Origin: Pegoplata infirma
Taxonomy: Eukaryota > Arthropoda > Insecta > Diptera > Anthomyiidae
NCBI GenBank assembly: GCA_963921195.1
Contig: OY992540.1
Location: 20,030,380 to 20,094,379 of the forward strand
Length of the DNA stretch: 64,000 nucleotides
Direction of reading: 5' to 3'
This document shows positions 45,242 through 56,110 of the stretch, in pieces (the first letter of the stretch is position 1; each line of letters starts with the position of its first letter). A program made the translations under genes and the position numbers. The notes below the pieces were generated by a model. The model worked only from the letters and a program-made list of their open reading frames with translations, made no database searches and had not been told where the DNA came from.

Positions 45242-46230
45242 AGGAAAATGATAGATGCTAGAACATAAAGGGGTCTGGTGGAATCTATAGTAACATATGA
45301 TTATAAGTAACAGTTTGTGAGTCTGTTGCTGCTGTGCGAAAGAAAGAAAGGAAATATGTTTTCGAAGATGTGACCTAACTATAGTCGAAGACGTGTCAAA
45401 AAAAAAAATGGTTTTATGCTTCAACTAGCTTACAATCCCGGTACTTTGTTACCGGTTGTATTGAATACCGGATAATAGAAGGATCAGAATTATTCTATCG
45501 ATTTCAAAAAAATTCCCCTACGTAGTCTTTGTTTTATTTACTTGTGGACGTTTAAGTCTTCCATATAAAAATATTTTAATGAATAATTTAAACAATAAAA
45601 TTTGAATAACTTTGCTGGTACGTTATCATGTTCGTTCCGGGGGAAAAATATAATGACAATTTTCGAGCCTTTATGTCGGGATTTTGGATTTTGAGTGAAT
45701 AAATATTTCAGTGAAAAAAGAAATTGGAATAAAAAAAATATGGAGTAAAAAAAGCTAAACACCAAAAATTTGAGTTGAAAATATCATTCCATATTGTTCC
45801 CTGCTTTATTTCATATTGTTCCCCGTTCTACGCCATTTCAATTCCAATTCCATCCCCATCTTCTAAGGTCATTATTATAGGAACAAAATAAAGTACCAAA
45901 AGTACACTTTATTACCCCCATTAGAAACGGAATTTAAAAAAAGTACCTCTTCCAGAATGTTTTTTCTTCACCGAAGGATCCTACAATCCATATATCAATT
46001 ATCTAGGATCATTGTTTCAGCAAATATTAAAAGTACTTTTTATTCCCGTTAAGAAACGGAATTTCCAAAAATAACTTTTCCCAATCTCTTTTTTCACCGA
46101 AGGATTTTACATTCCAAATTTTAAGTTTCTGGGACCATTATGTTATGTCAGGAAATAAATAAGTACACTTTTTTATTCCTTTTAATCCCTTTATTTTCCG
46201 AGAGGCGAACCTTACCCAATTTTAAGTTTT
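45242..46230. repeat. Copia interior: unrecognised DNA and diverged ~145-bp units
   Basis: 45242-45780 has no recognised coding sequence. From about 45860, diverged versions of the 145-bp unit (AGTACCAAAAGTACAC, GAAGGATCCTACAATCC) begin and run into the TAAGG array. Confidence 0.55.
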
Positions 46231-47525
46231 TAAGGTAAGGTAAGGTAAGGTAAGGTAAGGTAAGGTAAGGTAAGGTAAGGTAAGGTAAGGTAAGGTAAGG
46301 TAAGGTAAGGTAAGGTAAGGTAAGGTAAGGTAAGGTAAGGTAAGGTAAGGTAAGGTAAGGTAAGGTAAGGTAAGGTAAGGTAAGGTAAGGTAAGGTAAGG
46401 TAAGGTAAGGTAAGGTAAGGTAAGGTAAGGTAAGGTAAGGTAAGGTAAGGTAAGGTAAGGTAAGGTAAGGTAAGGTAAGGTAAGGTAAGGTAAGGTAAGG
46501 TAAGGTAAGGTAAGGTAAGGTAAGGTAAGGTAAGGTAAGGTAAGGTAAGGTAAGGTAAGGTAAGGTAAGGTAAGGTAAGGTAAGGTAAGGTAAGGTAAGG
46601 TAAGGTAAGGTAAGGTAAGGTAAGGTAAGGTAAGGTAAGGTAAGGTAAGGTAAGGTAAGGTAAGGTAAGGTAAGGTAAGGTAAGGTAAGGTAAGGTAAGG
46701 TAAGGTAAGGTAAGGTAAGGTAAGGTAAGGTAAGGTAAGGTAAGGTAAGGTAAGGTAAGGTAAGGTAAGGTAAGGTAAGGTAAGGTAAGGTAAGGTAAGG
46801 TAAGGTAAGGTAAGGTAAGGTAAGGTAAGGTAAGGTAAGGTAAGGTAAGGTAAGGTAAGGTAAGGTAAGGTAAGGTAAGGTAAGGTAAGGTAAGGTAAGG
46901 TAAGGTAAGGTAAGGTAAGGTAAGGTAAGGTAAGGTAAGGTAAGGTAAGGTAAGGTAAGGTAAGGTAAGGTAAGGTAAGGTAAGGTAAGGTAAGGTAAGG
47001 TAAGGTAAGGTAAGGTAAGGTAAGGTAAGGTAAGGTAAGGTAAGGTAAGGTAAGGTAAGGTAAGGTAAGGTAAGGTAAGGTAAGGTAAGGTAAGGTAAGG
47101 TAAGGTAAGGTAAGGTAAGGTAAGGTAAGGTAAGGTAAGGTAAGGTAAGGTAAGGTAAGGTAAGGTAAGGTAAGGTAAGGTAAGGTAAGGTAAGGTAAGG
47201 TAAGGTAAGGTAAGGTAAGGTAAGGTAAGGTAAGGTAAGGTAAGGTAAGGTAAGGTAAGGTAAGGTAAGGTAAGGTAAGGTAAGGTAAGGTAAGGTAAGG
47301 TAAGGTAAGGTAAGGTAAGGTAAGGTAAGGTAAGGTAAGGTAAGGTAAGGTAAGGTAAGGTAAGGTAAGGTAAGGTAAGGTAAGGTAAGGTAAGGTAAGG
47401 TAAGGTAAGGTAAGGTAAGGTAAGGTAAGGTAAGGTAAGGTAAGGTAAGGTAAGGTAAGGTAAGGTAAGGTAAGGTAAGGTAAGGTAAGGTAAGGTAAGG
47501 TAAGGTAAGGTAAGGTAAGGTAAGG
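46231..47525 (+). repeat. (TAAGG)n pentamer array, about 259 units
   Basis: About 1,295 bp of uninterrupted TAAGG without a visible variant. It appears to have expanded inside a 145-bp repeat unit, whose text (AATTTTAAGTTTTTAAGG) runs into it. Read as AAG|GTAAGG, each unit is a strong match to the 5' splice-site consensus. It is not the insect telomere repeat TTAGG. Confidence 0.97.
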
Positions 47526-47526
47526 T

Positions 47527-47690
47527 ATAAGAGGTACTTTTTATAAAAAGTACTTTTTATAACAGGTACTTTTTATAAAAAGTACTTTTTATAAAAGGTA
47601 CTTTTTATAAAAGATACTTTTCATAAAAGGTACTTTTTATAAGAGGTACTTTTTATAAAATGTACTTTTAATAAAAGGTACCATTATTTC
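47527..47690 (+). repeat. ~18-bp tandem repeat GGTACTTTTTATAAAA
   Basis: About nine units such as GGTACTTTTTATAAAAAGTA follow the pentamer array. They contain GTAC palindromes and TTTATAAA. They resemble the AAAAGGTACC stretch of the 145-bp unit, so this may be a second local expansion. Confidence 0.8.
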
Positions 47691-48725
47691 AGTAAATTAA
47701 AAAAAGTACCAAAAGTACACTTTTTTCCATTTTAACCCCGTAGAGTCAACATTGGCAAAAACCCAGCCTTGGTGAATATTTTTTCCAGGAGGTGAACCTA
47801 CATTGCAAATTTTAAGTTTCTAGGACCATTATTTAAGAAAATATAAAAGGTACCAAAAGTACAGTTTTTTACCCTTTTAACCCCTTAGAATCAACATTGG
47901 CAAAATCCAGCCTTAGTAGATTTATATTCCGGGAGCTGAACCTACATTCAAAATTTCAAGTGTCTAGGACCATTATTTAAGGAAATATAAAAGGTACCAA
48001 AGGTAAATTTTTTTACCCTTTTTACCCCCTTAGAATCAACATTGGCAAAAATCCAGCCTTAGAATCAACATTGGAAAATCCAGCCTTAGTAGATTTATAT
48101 TCCGGGAGCTGAACCTACATTCAAAATTTCAAGTGTCTAGGACCATTATTTAAGGAAATATAAAAGGTACCAAAGGTACATTTTTTTACCCTTTTTACCC
48201 CCTTAGAATCAACATTGGCAAAAATCCAGCCTTACTGGATCTATATTCCGGGAGGTGAACATACAGTCCAAATTTCAAGTTTCTGTGACCATTATTTCAG
48301 GAGATATAAAAAGTACCAAAAGTACAGTTTTTTACCCTTTTTACTCCCTAAGAATCAACATTGGCAAAAATCCGGCCTTACTGGATCTATATTCCAATAG
48401 TATAACATACAGTCCAAATTTCAAGTCTCTGTGACCATTATTTCAGGAGATATAAAAAGTACCAAAAGTACAGTTTTTTACCCTTTTTGTCTCCTTAGAA
48501 TCAACATTGACAAAAATCCGGCCTTACTGGATCTATATTCCGGGAGGTGAACATACATTCCAAATTTCAAGGCTCTATGACTATTATTTCAGGAGATATA
48601 AAAAGTACCAAAAGTACAGTTTTTTACCCTTTTTACCCCCTTAGAATCAACATTGGCAAAAATCCAGCCTTAGTGGATCTATATTCCGGGAGGTGGACCT
48701 ACAGTCCAAATTTCAAGTCTCTAGC
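47691..48725 (+). repeat. ~145-bp tandem repeat, about seven units
   Basis: The marker GACCATTATTT recurs at 47824, 47968, 48141, 48287, 48432 and (as GACTATTATTT) 48579. Spacing is 144-147 bp except for one of 173 that carries a ~28-bp internal duplication. Each unit has GTACCAAAAGTAC, TTAGAATCAACATTGGCAAA and ATCTATATTCCGGGAGGTGA. Open frames here are artefacts of the repeat. Confidence 0.9.
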
Positions 48726-48762
48726 TTCAGCGGTTTGGGCTGGGCGATGATGAATGAGTATA

Positions 48763-48785
48763 TCAGTCAGTCAGTCAGTCAGTCA
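48763..48785 (+). repeat. (CAGT)n microsatellite
   Basis: About six CAGT units close the 145-bp array, just after GGTTTGGGCTGGGCGATGAT. Confidence 0.9.
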
Positions 48786-48822
48786 CATTACTCTTTTATA
48801 TATCGTCGAACTATATTCAATA

Positions 48823-49715
48823 AATGCCAACTCGAAAAAGCTTACTGTTCAGGAGAGCTAAAAAACTAGTTATTTCGCATATTATTGCAAAAATAAACAA
48901 TGTACCTTCCACAAGATGGTTTAAATATTCTAAACAATTTTTACCTATGCAAAAATTTTCATATTTTGCACTTGTTTGCGTATTTTTCCGAGATGGCATT
49001 TATTACTATATCAAAAAACAAATATTTTTTTAGAGTTGGCATATTTTGTCGGAAAATAAAAATAAATTTTTTTTGGTAAAATTTAAAAATTTTTTTTTTT
49101 TTTGGTTTTTGTTATCCTTAGTACGGTAATTGCAAAAACTGAACAAAAAATTAAAAATCTTTGCATATTTTTAAAAGTTACTAGCTCCGAAAGCCTTTTA
49201 ATCTCAGGGTGGTCAACTTTGGCACTCTGTAACTCACGCTGTATTGCAATAGGGTCACTCCAAACTAGCTATTTTGAAAGCTTATATCATTGACTTTATT
49301 TGCCCCATTCATAATGTTTCAATCTGATAAATAGTTTGAAAGTTACATAAACATAAGCAATTTTTTTTTTTGCAAACACTATTTACCGATATTTTCAAAA
49401 TGGCAATATCTCGAGAACCAGTCATTAGATATCAAAATCTTTACAAGATTCGTGTTTAGCATGGCAAATGCAATAAGAGATGTGATCTAATTTTTTTTAA
49501 AAAAATTTTTGAAAAATTTTTGGAAATTTACAATGGGAGTTGGCATTTATTTCCAACAAAAAAATATGTACTTTGAGTTAGCAGAATAACAAAAATGGAT
49601 GTAAAACGACAACAAATTAGTTTTTTGCTCTGAAATTTTTACGGCAGATAGGTATTACATAGGGGAGCTATTTGCCATCGGAAACTCATTTCCGTCAAAT
49701 TTGAGTTGGCATATT
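48823..49715. mobile_element. Inverted-repeat insertion with ATGCCAACTC ends
   Basis: AAATGCCAACTCGAAAAAGC at 48822 is mirrored by TTGAGTTGGCATATTTTG near 49700-49718. Further GAGTTGGCAT words lie at 49033 and 49538. This suggests an element, possibly with internal rearrangement. The TSD is not set. Open frames in it are not convincing. Confidence 0.45.
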
Positions 49716-49740
49716 TTGAATATAGGTTCACGATATATAG

Positions 49741-49896
49741 ATGGAAGTGAGTAACAAAACAGTGGAAGAAAACAATGAAGAAAATTATGATATTTTGATT
49801 GCTTTCAATTTAGAGAAGTTAAAAAAAAGAAGTGCTATAGGAATTTTTAATCAACACCATATGAAATGCATGACCCAGTGGAAGCAGGTGGGTTGA
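49741..49896 (+). CDS. 51-residue open frame before the 3' LTR, unassigned
   Basis: It begins MEVSNKTVEENNEENYDILI, is rich in charged residues and ends at a TGA at 49894. It sits about 155 bases before the 3' LTR, where a full copia element would end its pol gene. I do not recognise it as RNase H or any other known part. It may be a remnant or chance. Confidence 0.2.
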   Translation: MEVSNKTVEENNEENYDILIAFNLEKLKKRSAIGIFNQHHMKCMTQWKQVG

Positions 49897-50051
49897 AAAT
49901 GTTATGATACAGTGAAACAGTACTAGGAGCTAAACAAATTAATAAAAGTATAAGATTGGATTAATAATTGTGAAAGGGTGTGTTTTCGGTGTAAAAATTT
50001 ATTTTAAAATTTATGTAAATGGACGAATAATTTTGTAAATAAAAGTGGAAG

Positions 50052-50235
50052 TGTTGGAATTGTTTTATTAACAATTATTCGTTCATACTTTGTAATATAA
50101 TACTTGTTTCTACGATATTTTATTATAACAAATTTTCATTGATATTTGTATTTTATTTTAAGTCAAACTGAAAATAAAATATTTATTCGTACAAAAATAT
50201 TAAAACCAACAGACGTTGGTTTTACTCTGCTAACA
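50052..50235 (+). repeat. 3' LTR of the copia-type element
   Basis: 184 bp, matching the 5' LTR except for one extra T near 50066. Followed by the TSD ATATG. Confidence 0.9.
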
Positions 50236-50449
50236 ATATGGGTACCAGTTGTAGGGGCTGCCCTACATACTTCCTACTTTGTAAAAGTAGAAAATAATTT
50301 AAGTAGTTTTTGTTTAAATGTAATTATTGTTTTTCAAACATTTTATAATTTTTCAATTGAATTAAATTTCTGAAGTCGACAAATAAACAACAAACCTTTT
50401 ATAAAAATATAATTATTTTTTATTGTGGGATCCTTATGGATCCCCACAC
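50236..50449. other. Flank of the copia insertion
   Basis: It continues the dispersed repeat cut at 44807 for a short distance, then becomes AT-rich. AATAAA at 50383 and a palindrome GGATCCTTATGGATCC at 50429 are present. No gene. Confidence 0.35.
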
Positions 50450-50915
50450 CAGTGGCGTATACAGGGGGGGGGGGGGGCCCGGGCCCCCCCGAAATGATTT
50501 CACAAATTTCAGTATTCGGTATTAAATATTATGTACAATGTAAAAAAAACTTCTTAAAAAAAATTTAAAAACATTTCAGAATCTAAAAATTTTTCTGAAG
50601 GAAAATGTCTCATAATATGAAATTTTTTCTTTAAGAATTTGAAACGTTTCAACTTAAAATCCTAATGGAAAATTGTCTCAGAAACCGAAGCTTTATGTTT
50701 ACAAAAAAGGGATTTAATTGTAAGTAATTTGGAGTAATAACTTATGGGGCTATTCTAAATTTTTATTATTATAATAAGTGCTATTATTAGCAACCCAGAA
50801 TTTTATTATAGATACCAAAAATTTCAACTCTAAAAAAAGCTTTATCAACTTTTTGTTGTTCTAAAACAATTTAATTTGAAATTTGAATTTAGACAACAAA
50901 ATTTTATAAGCACAA

Positions 50916-50990
50916 TAGCTGTATGGGTAGGTGGGTGGTTTTGATATTTTGTTATTTTTGGGGGCATGGGTTCAAATCCCACCCATTTCT
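50916..50990 (+). tRNA. tRNA-like segment in the left foldback arm
   Basis: AGCTGTATGGGTAGGTGGGT resembles a pol III A box and GGGTTCAAATCCCACCC a good B box, about 45 bp apart. The body between does not form an anticodon arm. The mirrored copy is at 52750-52826. Confidence 0.4.
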
Positions 50991-51486
50991 AACAAATAAA
51001 TATGCCAATTTTTATTTTTTTTATTACAAATATTGTAATGCAGTTTTTTTAATTTTTAAATTTCGCAATTTTTAAAAGATGCAAAAAAAATTGATTTTTG
51101 CATCTTTTTCTTTCTTTTCTTTTTTTCTGAAATTATTATTATTGTATGGTTTTAATTGGCTATTTCTCTCGCAAAAAAACATTATAATTGTCTTTAGAGG
51201 AAAAAAAATAATATTTTTTTTAACTACACTTTTTTGCAAGTAAAAAAAATTGCAATAATTTTTGTAATAATATGTTTCTTATTTTTGACTACAATAATGC
51301 GTATTTTGACAAATTGCGAAAAAATACGGAATTTTGACGAAAACAAGAGGAAGAAGAATAATGATTACTAAAAATAAAAATCTATTTACATTAAAATAGC
51401 AATAACAACACTTCTGTAAGAAAAAAACTACAGCAACAACACCACTCGAGTTGAAAAAATCAGATTTAGTTGATACTTGCTTAACA

Positions 51487-51583
51487 GCCTTCGTGGCGTA
51501 TCGGTCTAGAGTGATTGTACGTTACAAGCAGTTAATAGCAAAGTATTACAGATGATGATGGGTTCAATCCTCAGCGGCTGCGA
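51487..51583 (+). tRNA. tRNA-like segment in the foldback loop
   Basis: GCCTTCGTGGCGTATCGGTC resembles an A-box region and GATGGGTTCAATCCTCAGCG a B-box/T-arm, with CAGCC...GGCTG at the ends and a long middle like a class II tRNA. Base pairing is incomplete. It is probably a tRNA-derived SINE head rather than a working tRNA. Confidence 0.4.
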
Positions 51584-51943
51584 TCTGTAAATAATTTTCA
51601 CATATAGAGTTCTATTGACTATTAACTAAATAAATTTGACATTAAAAGTTTTTCTGAAGATTATTATAACTGGATAATATGAAACTAGTAAGAAACAAAC
51701 CAGGATGTCTTAAATTTTTAGAAAAATTAAAAATTTTTCTTTCACACTTTTCTCAATTCAAAAACCATATATAACAAATCGAAAAATTATAATACATAAT
51801 TATAATTAGAGCCTGAGCTCGACTGTCTTTACAGAAACAATAATTCAAAATGTTGGTTTCTTGTTATAAATGAAAAAATATTGTTATAGATGACAAAATA
51901 TTGTTATGTACTTTTCAGTCTATAACAAGTTTTGTCATCTATA

Positions 51944-52345
51944 CACTAAGAAAATTATGTCAGTAACTTTTTGTAGGTTATTTTAAAAATTAAACAGTAA
52001 AGTTATTTTAAAAGAAAAATCATTAATTTTATTATGGATTTCTTGTTTTCTACTGTTTCTGTAGTTTAAAAAAAATAATTTACTGTATTAAAACTGAATT
52101 TTCTTTTCTGTTACATTCAATTTCGGCAGTAAAAAATTTCTTCTATAGTTTTACTGTTTTTCAATACAAAATAAGAGAATATTCACTAGTTTTTTAATGT
52201 TTTGGTTAGTCATTAAATTAACATTTAAAATTGACTGTAATACGTTTTTATTTTAAATGAAAAAACAGTGGAATGGTTTTTAAATAAAATTTCATTTGTT
52301 TTAAATGAATATTCACTGGAATTTACCTACATAATTCTTTGAGTG
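51944..52345. mobile_element. 402-bp mariner-like MITE
   Basis: CACTAAGAAAATTATGTCAG at 51944 is mirrored by ACATAATTCTTTGAGTG ending at 52345. TA flanks both ends. It is related to the MITE at 27155. It sits at the very centre of the foldback at 50745-53442. Confidence 0.8.
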
Positions 52346-52749
52346 TAACAATATATTTTTCATTTATAACAAGAAACCAACATTTTGTTTTCGTCAAAAT
52401 TCCGTATTTTTTTTTCGCAATTTGTCAAAATACGCATTATTGTAGTCAAAAATAAGAAACATATTATTACAAAAATTATTGCAAATTTTTTTGCAATCAA
52501 AAAAGTATAGTTAAAAAAAATATATTATTTTTTTTCCTCTAAAGACAATTATAATGTTTTTTTTTTTTGCTGGAGAAATAGCCAATTAAAACCATACAAT
52601 AATAATAATTTCAGAAAAAAAAAAGATGCAAAAATCTATTTTTTTAGCATCTTTTAAAAATTGCGAAATTTAAAAATTAAAAAAACTGCATTATAATATT
52701 TGTAATAAAAAAAAATAAAAATTGGCAAAAAAAAAAATATTTGTTAGAA

Positions 52750-52826
52750 ATGGGTGGGATTTGAACCCATGCCTCCAAAAATAACAAAATATAAAAACCA
52801 CCCACCTACCCATACAGCTATTGTGC
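52750..52826 (-). tRNA. tRNA-like segment in the right foldback arm
   Basis: This is the inverted copy of 50916-50990: TGGGTGGGATTTGAACCCAT is the B box on the minus strand and ACCCACCTACCCATACAGCT the A-box side. Confidence 0.4.
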
Positions 52827-52847
52827 TTATAACATTTTGTTGTCTAA

Positions 52848-53295
52848 TACGGTATTTACACCAACGAAAACAACTTGTTTTTGAATATTTTTTTGGTTTT
52901 TGGCAAAAACTATGTAGTTTTTCCATACAATTTAAAAACTGCGTTGCCAACCAAAACTAAACAAAAACTATAGTTTTGGCTGTGTTCACTACTGGCTAAT
53001 CATTCTGTGTGAATATTTTTTTCAGTTTTGTTTTGTTTAACTCGAATGTCAAAAATAAAATATTTGTTTTTTGTGAAATTATTATTCCAATCTGTTAAAA
53101 AAGTTAATAAATATGTAATTTATTTTTTTAATTAACGTGTGGCTATTGTTTTTTTTTGTGTTTTTTAGTGAATTTATAAAATAATTAATTTGATTTGACA
53201 AACAAAAACTCTATTTATTCGGTGTAAACGGTTTGGTTTTCAAAAATCAGTTTTGGCCAAAAACAAGTTAGCTTTTGTTTGGTCTAAACATAGTA
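52848..53295. mobile_element. 448-bp MITE inserted in the foldback arm
   Basis: The left end TACGGTATTTACACCAACGA and the right end (inward) TACTATGTTTAGACCAAACA are similar. TAA flanks both sides (52845-52847, 53296-53298). Removing it restores the arm sequence TCTAAATTCAAATTTC seen inverted at 50877. Possibly Harbinger-type. Confidence 0.7.
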
Positions 53296-53499
53296 TAAAT
53301 TCAAATTTCAAATTAAATTGTTTAAGAACAACAAAAAATTGATAAAGCTTTTTTTAGAGTTGAAATTTTTGGTATCTATAATAAAATTCTGGGTTGCTAA
53401 TAATAGCACTTATTATAATAATAAAATTTTAGAATAGCCCCATTAAAAATGTATTACTAGTTCATATAACAATCTTCTCAGAATCCGGAATTTATTCTG

Positions 53500-55005
53500 A
53501 CTTTTCCTATAGAAAATTTTTTTTAAAAACTGAGACTTAACCTTTGAAAAAATTTTCCAGATTCTGAGACTTTTTAGTATAGTATCTATGTATATAATGT
53601 CTCAAAAAATAGACTTTTACTCAGAATCGAAGACATTTTCTTAAGGAAAAGTCTCAGAATCAGAGACTTTTTCTATATAAAAATATCTCAGAATCAGAGG
53701 CCTTTATTTTGGGAAAAATATCGCAAAATCAGACACTTACGCTATCTAAAACTTTTTTTATTATAAAATGTCTTAGAATCTGAGACTTTTTCTTAGGAAA
53801 AATGTTTAAGATTCTGAGACTTTTTTCATAGGAAAAATGTATCAAAATCTGAGAATTTTTCTATACGAATAATGTCTTAGAATCTGAGAATTTTTCTATA
53901 GAAAAAATGTCTCAAAATCTGAGATAAATGTCTCAGAATATGAGAATTTTTTTAATAGGAAAAATGTTTTATAATCTTGAGTTTTTTTAAAGAAAAAATG
54001 TTTCAGAATCTGGAATTTTTCTATAGAACAAATGTCTCAGAATCTGAGAATCTTTCTGTAGAAAAAATGTGTCACAATCTGAAAATTTTTCAATAGGAAA
54101 AATGTCTCAGAATCTTAGAATTTTTCTTTAGGAAAAATGTCTCAGAATATGAGACATTTTTAATTGGAAACATTTCTGGGAATCTGATACTTTTTCTTTT
54201 GAACATGATGGGTTTTCTTTAGGAAAAATGTATCAGAATATGATACTTTTTATAGGAATAGGAATGTATTAGAATCTAAGACTTTCTATAGGAAAAATTA
54301 CTTTTCGATAGGAAAATGTATCAGAATCTGAAACTTGTTCTATAGGAAAAATGTCTCAGAATCTAATAAATTTTCTATTTGGAAAATATCTTAGAATCTG
54401 AAACTTTTTTATAGGCAAAATGTCTCAAAATCTAAGATTTGTTCTGACACTTTCTCTTTAGAAAAAATGTCTCAGAATCTAATGCTTTTTCTTTAGAAAA
54501 AATGCCTCAGAATCTAAATATTTTCTAATTTTTCTTTTTCTTAATTAGAATCTGAGACTTCTAACGAAAAAATGTTTCAGAATCTGAGACTTTTTCTAAC
54601 GAAAAAATGTCTAAGAAGACTTTCTTTATATAATAAATATCTTAGAATCTAAGACTATTTCTACTTAAAAAATATTTCAGAATTTGAGACTTTTCTCTGA
54701 ATGTCTCAGAATCTGAGAATTTTTCTATAGAAAAAATGTCTCAGAGTCTGAGACTTTTTCTATAGGAAATTTTTTTTCAGAATCTAATTTCAGAAATCTG
54801 AGACTTGTTCCATAGGAAAAATGTACCAGAAACTGTGATTTATTCAATAGGAAAAATGTCTCTGAAGCTGGGACTTTTTCTAAGGAAAAATGTATTCGAA
54901 TCTGAGACTTTTTTCTATTGTAAAAATGTCTGACAATCTGTGAATTTTCTATAGAAAAAATGTCTTAGAATCTGGCACTTTTTCTATAGAAAAATGTCTT
55001 AAGTA
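53500..55005 (+). repeat. ~35-bp imperfect array AAAATGTCTCAGAATCTGAGA
   Basis: More than 35 diverged units of the pattern GTCTCAGAATCTGAGACTTT-TTCTATAGGAAAAAT. The core TCTCAGAATCTGAGA is an odd-length palindrome. The same repeat in the opposite orientation fills 40910-42370, and single remnants are at 50575-50690 and 61890-62110. Non-coding. Confidence 0.9.
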
Positions 55006-55146
55006 TGTACATTAGGGTTATAACTTTTTTTTTGAGTTCAAAATACCACTACAGTACCATGTGGGGAATGTTGTACTCCCAGCAAAACTTTTCGGAGTCA
55101 TTCAAAAATAACTAGTTCTAGAAGTACTTCAAAGCTTGTCACGATA

Positions 55147-55426
55147 CACACAAAAAAATTTTTACCAAGTACTTGGGAGGATATGCGTTTTTAAAGTTTT
55201 TTGCATATATTTTGCAAAAAATAGCATCATTTTACCAAGTTTTTGCTTGTTTCTGATAAAAGTTTAGAAAATATTCATAAGAGTATTTAACCTTGTGTAA
55301 TTTTACGAACTTTAACCAAAATTATGCAAAAACTTGGTAAAATGTTATAACATTTTTCATAATTAATGCAAAAAACTTTAAAAACGCATATCCTCCCAAG
55401 TTATTGGTAAAAAATTTTTTTGTGTG
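55147..55426. mobile_element. 280-bp mariner-like MITE, highly palindromic
   Basis: CACACAAAAAAATTTTTACC at 55147 is mirrored at 55426 and TA flanks both ends. The arms extend through ACTTGGGAGGATATGCGTTT for about 90 bp. Confidence 0.88.
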
Positions 55427-55924
55427 TAGGTTCTCAAAGAGCATCCTGGAACTAGTGATGTCACAACTAGTTCTAGTAGTGATCCAAAAAGGTAATATTG
55501 TGATTCAAAAGAGCTTTTTTGGAGTAGTTTGGGAACTAGTGATTTGGAACTTCTGCACCACTTCCATTAAACAAAAAATGGTTCTCAAATAACATCTTGG
55601 AAGCTGTTTCGAAAACTTATAATTTTTTTCAAAAAAGGAAAAAATATATATTTAATTACTCATTTCTCTGTTGCATCTTTTATTTGGAAAAAGTCAAACT
55701 TTTTGAAATATGTACAGAGGGGCTAAAAATATTATTAAGTATTGGGTAATTTGTTTGGTATTATTAAGTATTGGGGCATTAGTGCAAATAGGTTTTTATA
55801 GATCCATTCAATTACCCTACTACATTCTGCAATATACTACTTTATTTACTACAGCGGGAATTTTTTATTACAAAAAGTAAATAAAACTTTCCAATTGTAG
55901 CAAAAATAGAAAGCAATTTGAGTA

Positions 55925-56110
55925 AAGCTTGATTTACACGTTAACTACCCTTGACTACCATTATCTACTATTTCCCAGTATTGGAGGATAGCAATTGTCA
56001 AATTCAAATAATTTTTCATACAAAATTATTTAAACCCGCCAAACCGTATCACCAATACTGGGAAATAGTACATAAGGGTGGTCAAGGGTAGTTAACGTGT
56101 AAACTGCCCT
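55925..56110. mobile_element. ~185-bp palindromic MITE
   Basis: TTTACACGTTAACTACCCTT near 55933 is mirrored by AAGGGTAGTTAACGTGTAAA near 56104. The arms continue to CTATTTCCCAGTATTGG. The right flank is TTA after GCCC; the left boundary is less clear. Confidence 0.75.

Larger units (their letters stand above)
44808..50235 (+). mobile_element. Non-autonomous copia-type LTR retrotransposon
   Basis: Direct LTRs TGTTGGAATTG...CTCTGCTAACA lie at 44808-44990 (183 bp) and 50052-50235 (184 bp). The only difference I found is one T in a homopolymer. ATATG flanks both sides (44803-44807, 50236-50240). GGTTATGGGCCCAAC immediately after the 5' LTR matches the copia-type primer-binding site, which in that lineage pairs with an internal part of initiator tRNA. 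AATAAAAGTGGAAG before the 3' LTR is a plausible polypurine tract. The ~5.06-kb body has only a short gag-like frame; protease, integrase, RT and RNase H are absent. The rest is tandem arrays and a palindromic insertion. Near-identical LTRs mean recent insertion, so mobilisation in trans is inferred. Confidence 0.9.
50745..53442. mobile_element. 2.7-kb foldback element with tRNA-like segments in its arms
   Basis: TGGGGCTATTCTAAATTTTT at 50745 is mirrored by AAATTTTAGAATAGCCCCA ending at 53442, and TTA flanks both sides. The arms run to about 51370 and 52395 and include a tRNA-like B box (GGGTTCAAATCCCA) in each. The right arm is interrupted by 52848-53295 and the loop by 51944-52345. No transposase. 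Confidence 0.8.

Noticed and set aside
46231..47525. TAAGG array as a telomere repeat
   Set aside because: The insect telomere unit is TTAGG (CCTAA); TAAGG is not a rotation or complement of it, and flies lack that telomere type. The array lies inside an LTR element.
48215..48750. Open frames within the 145-bp array
   Set aside because: They repeat the same peptide because of the tandem array and have no start or domain of their own.
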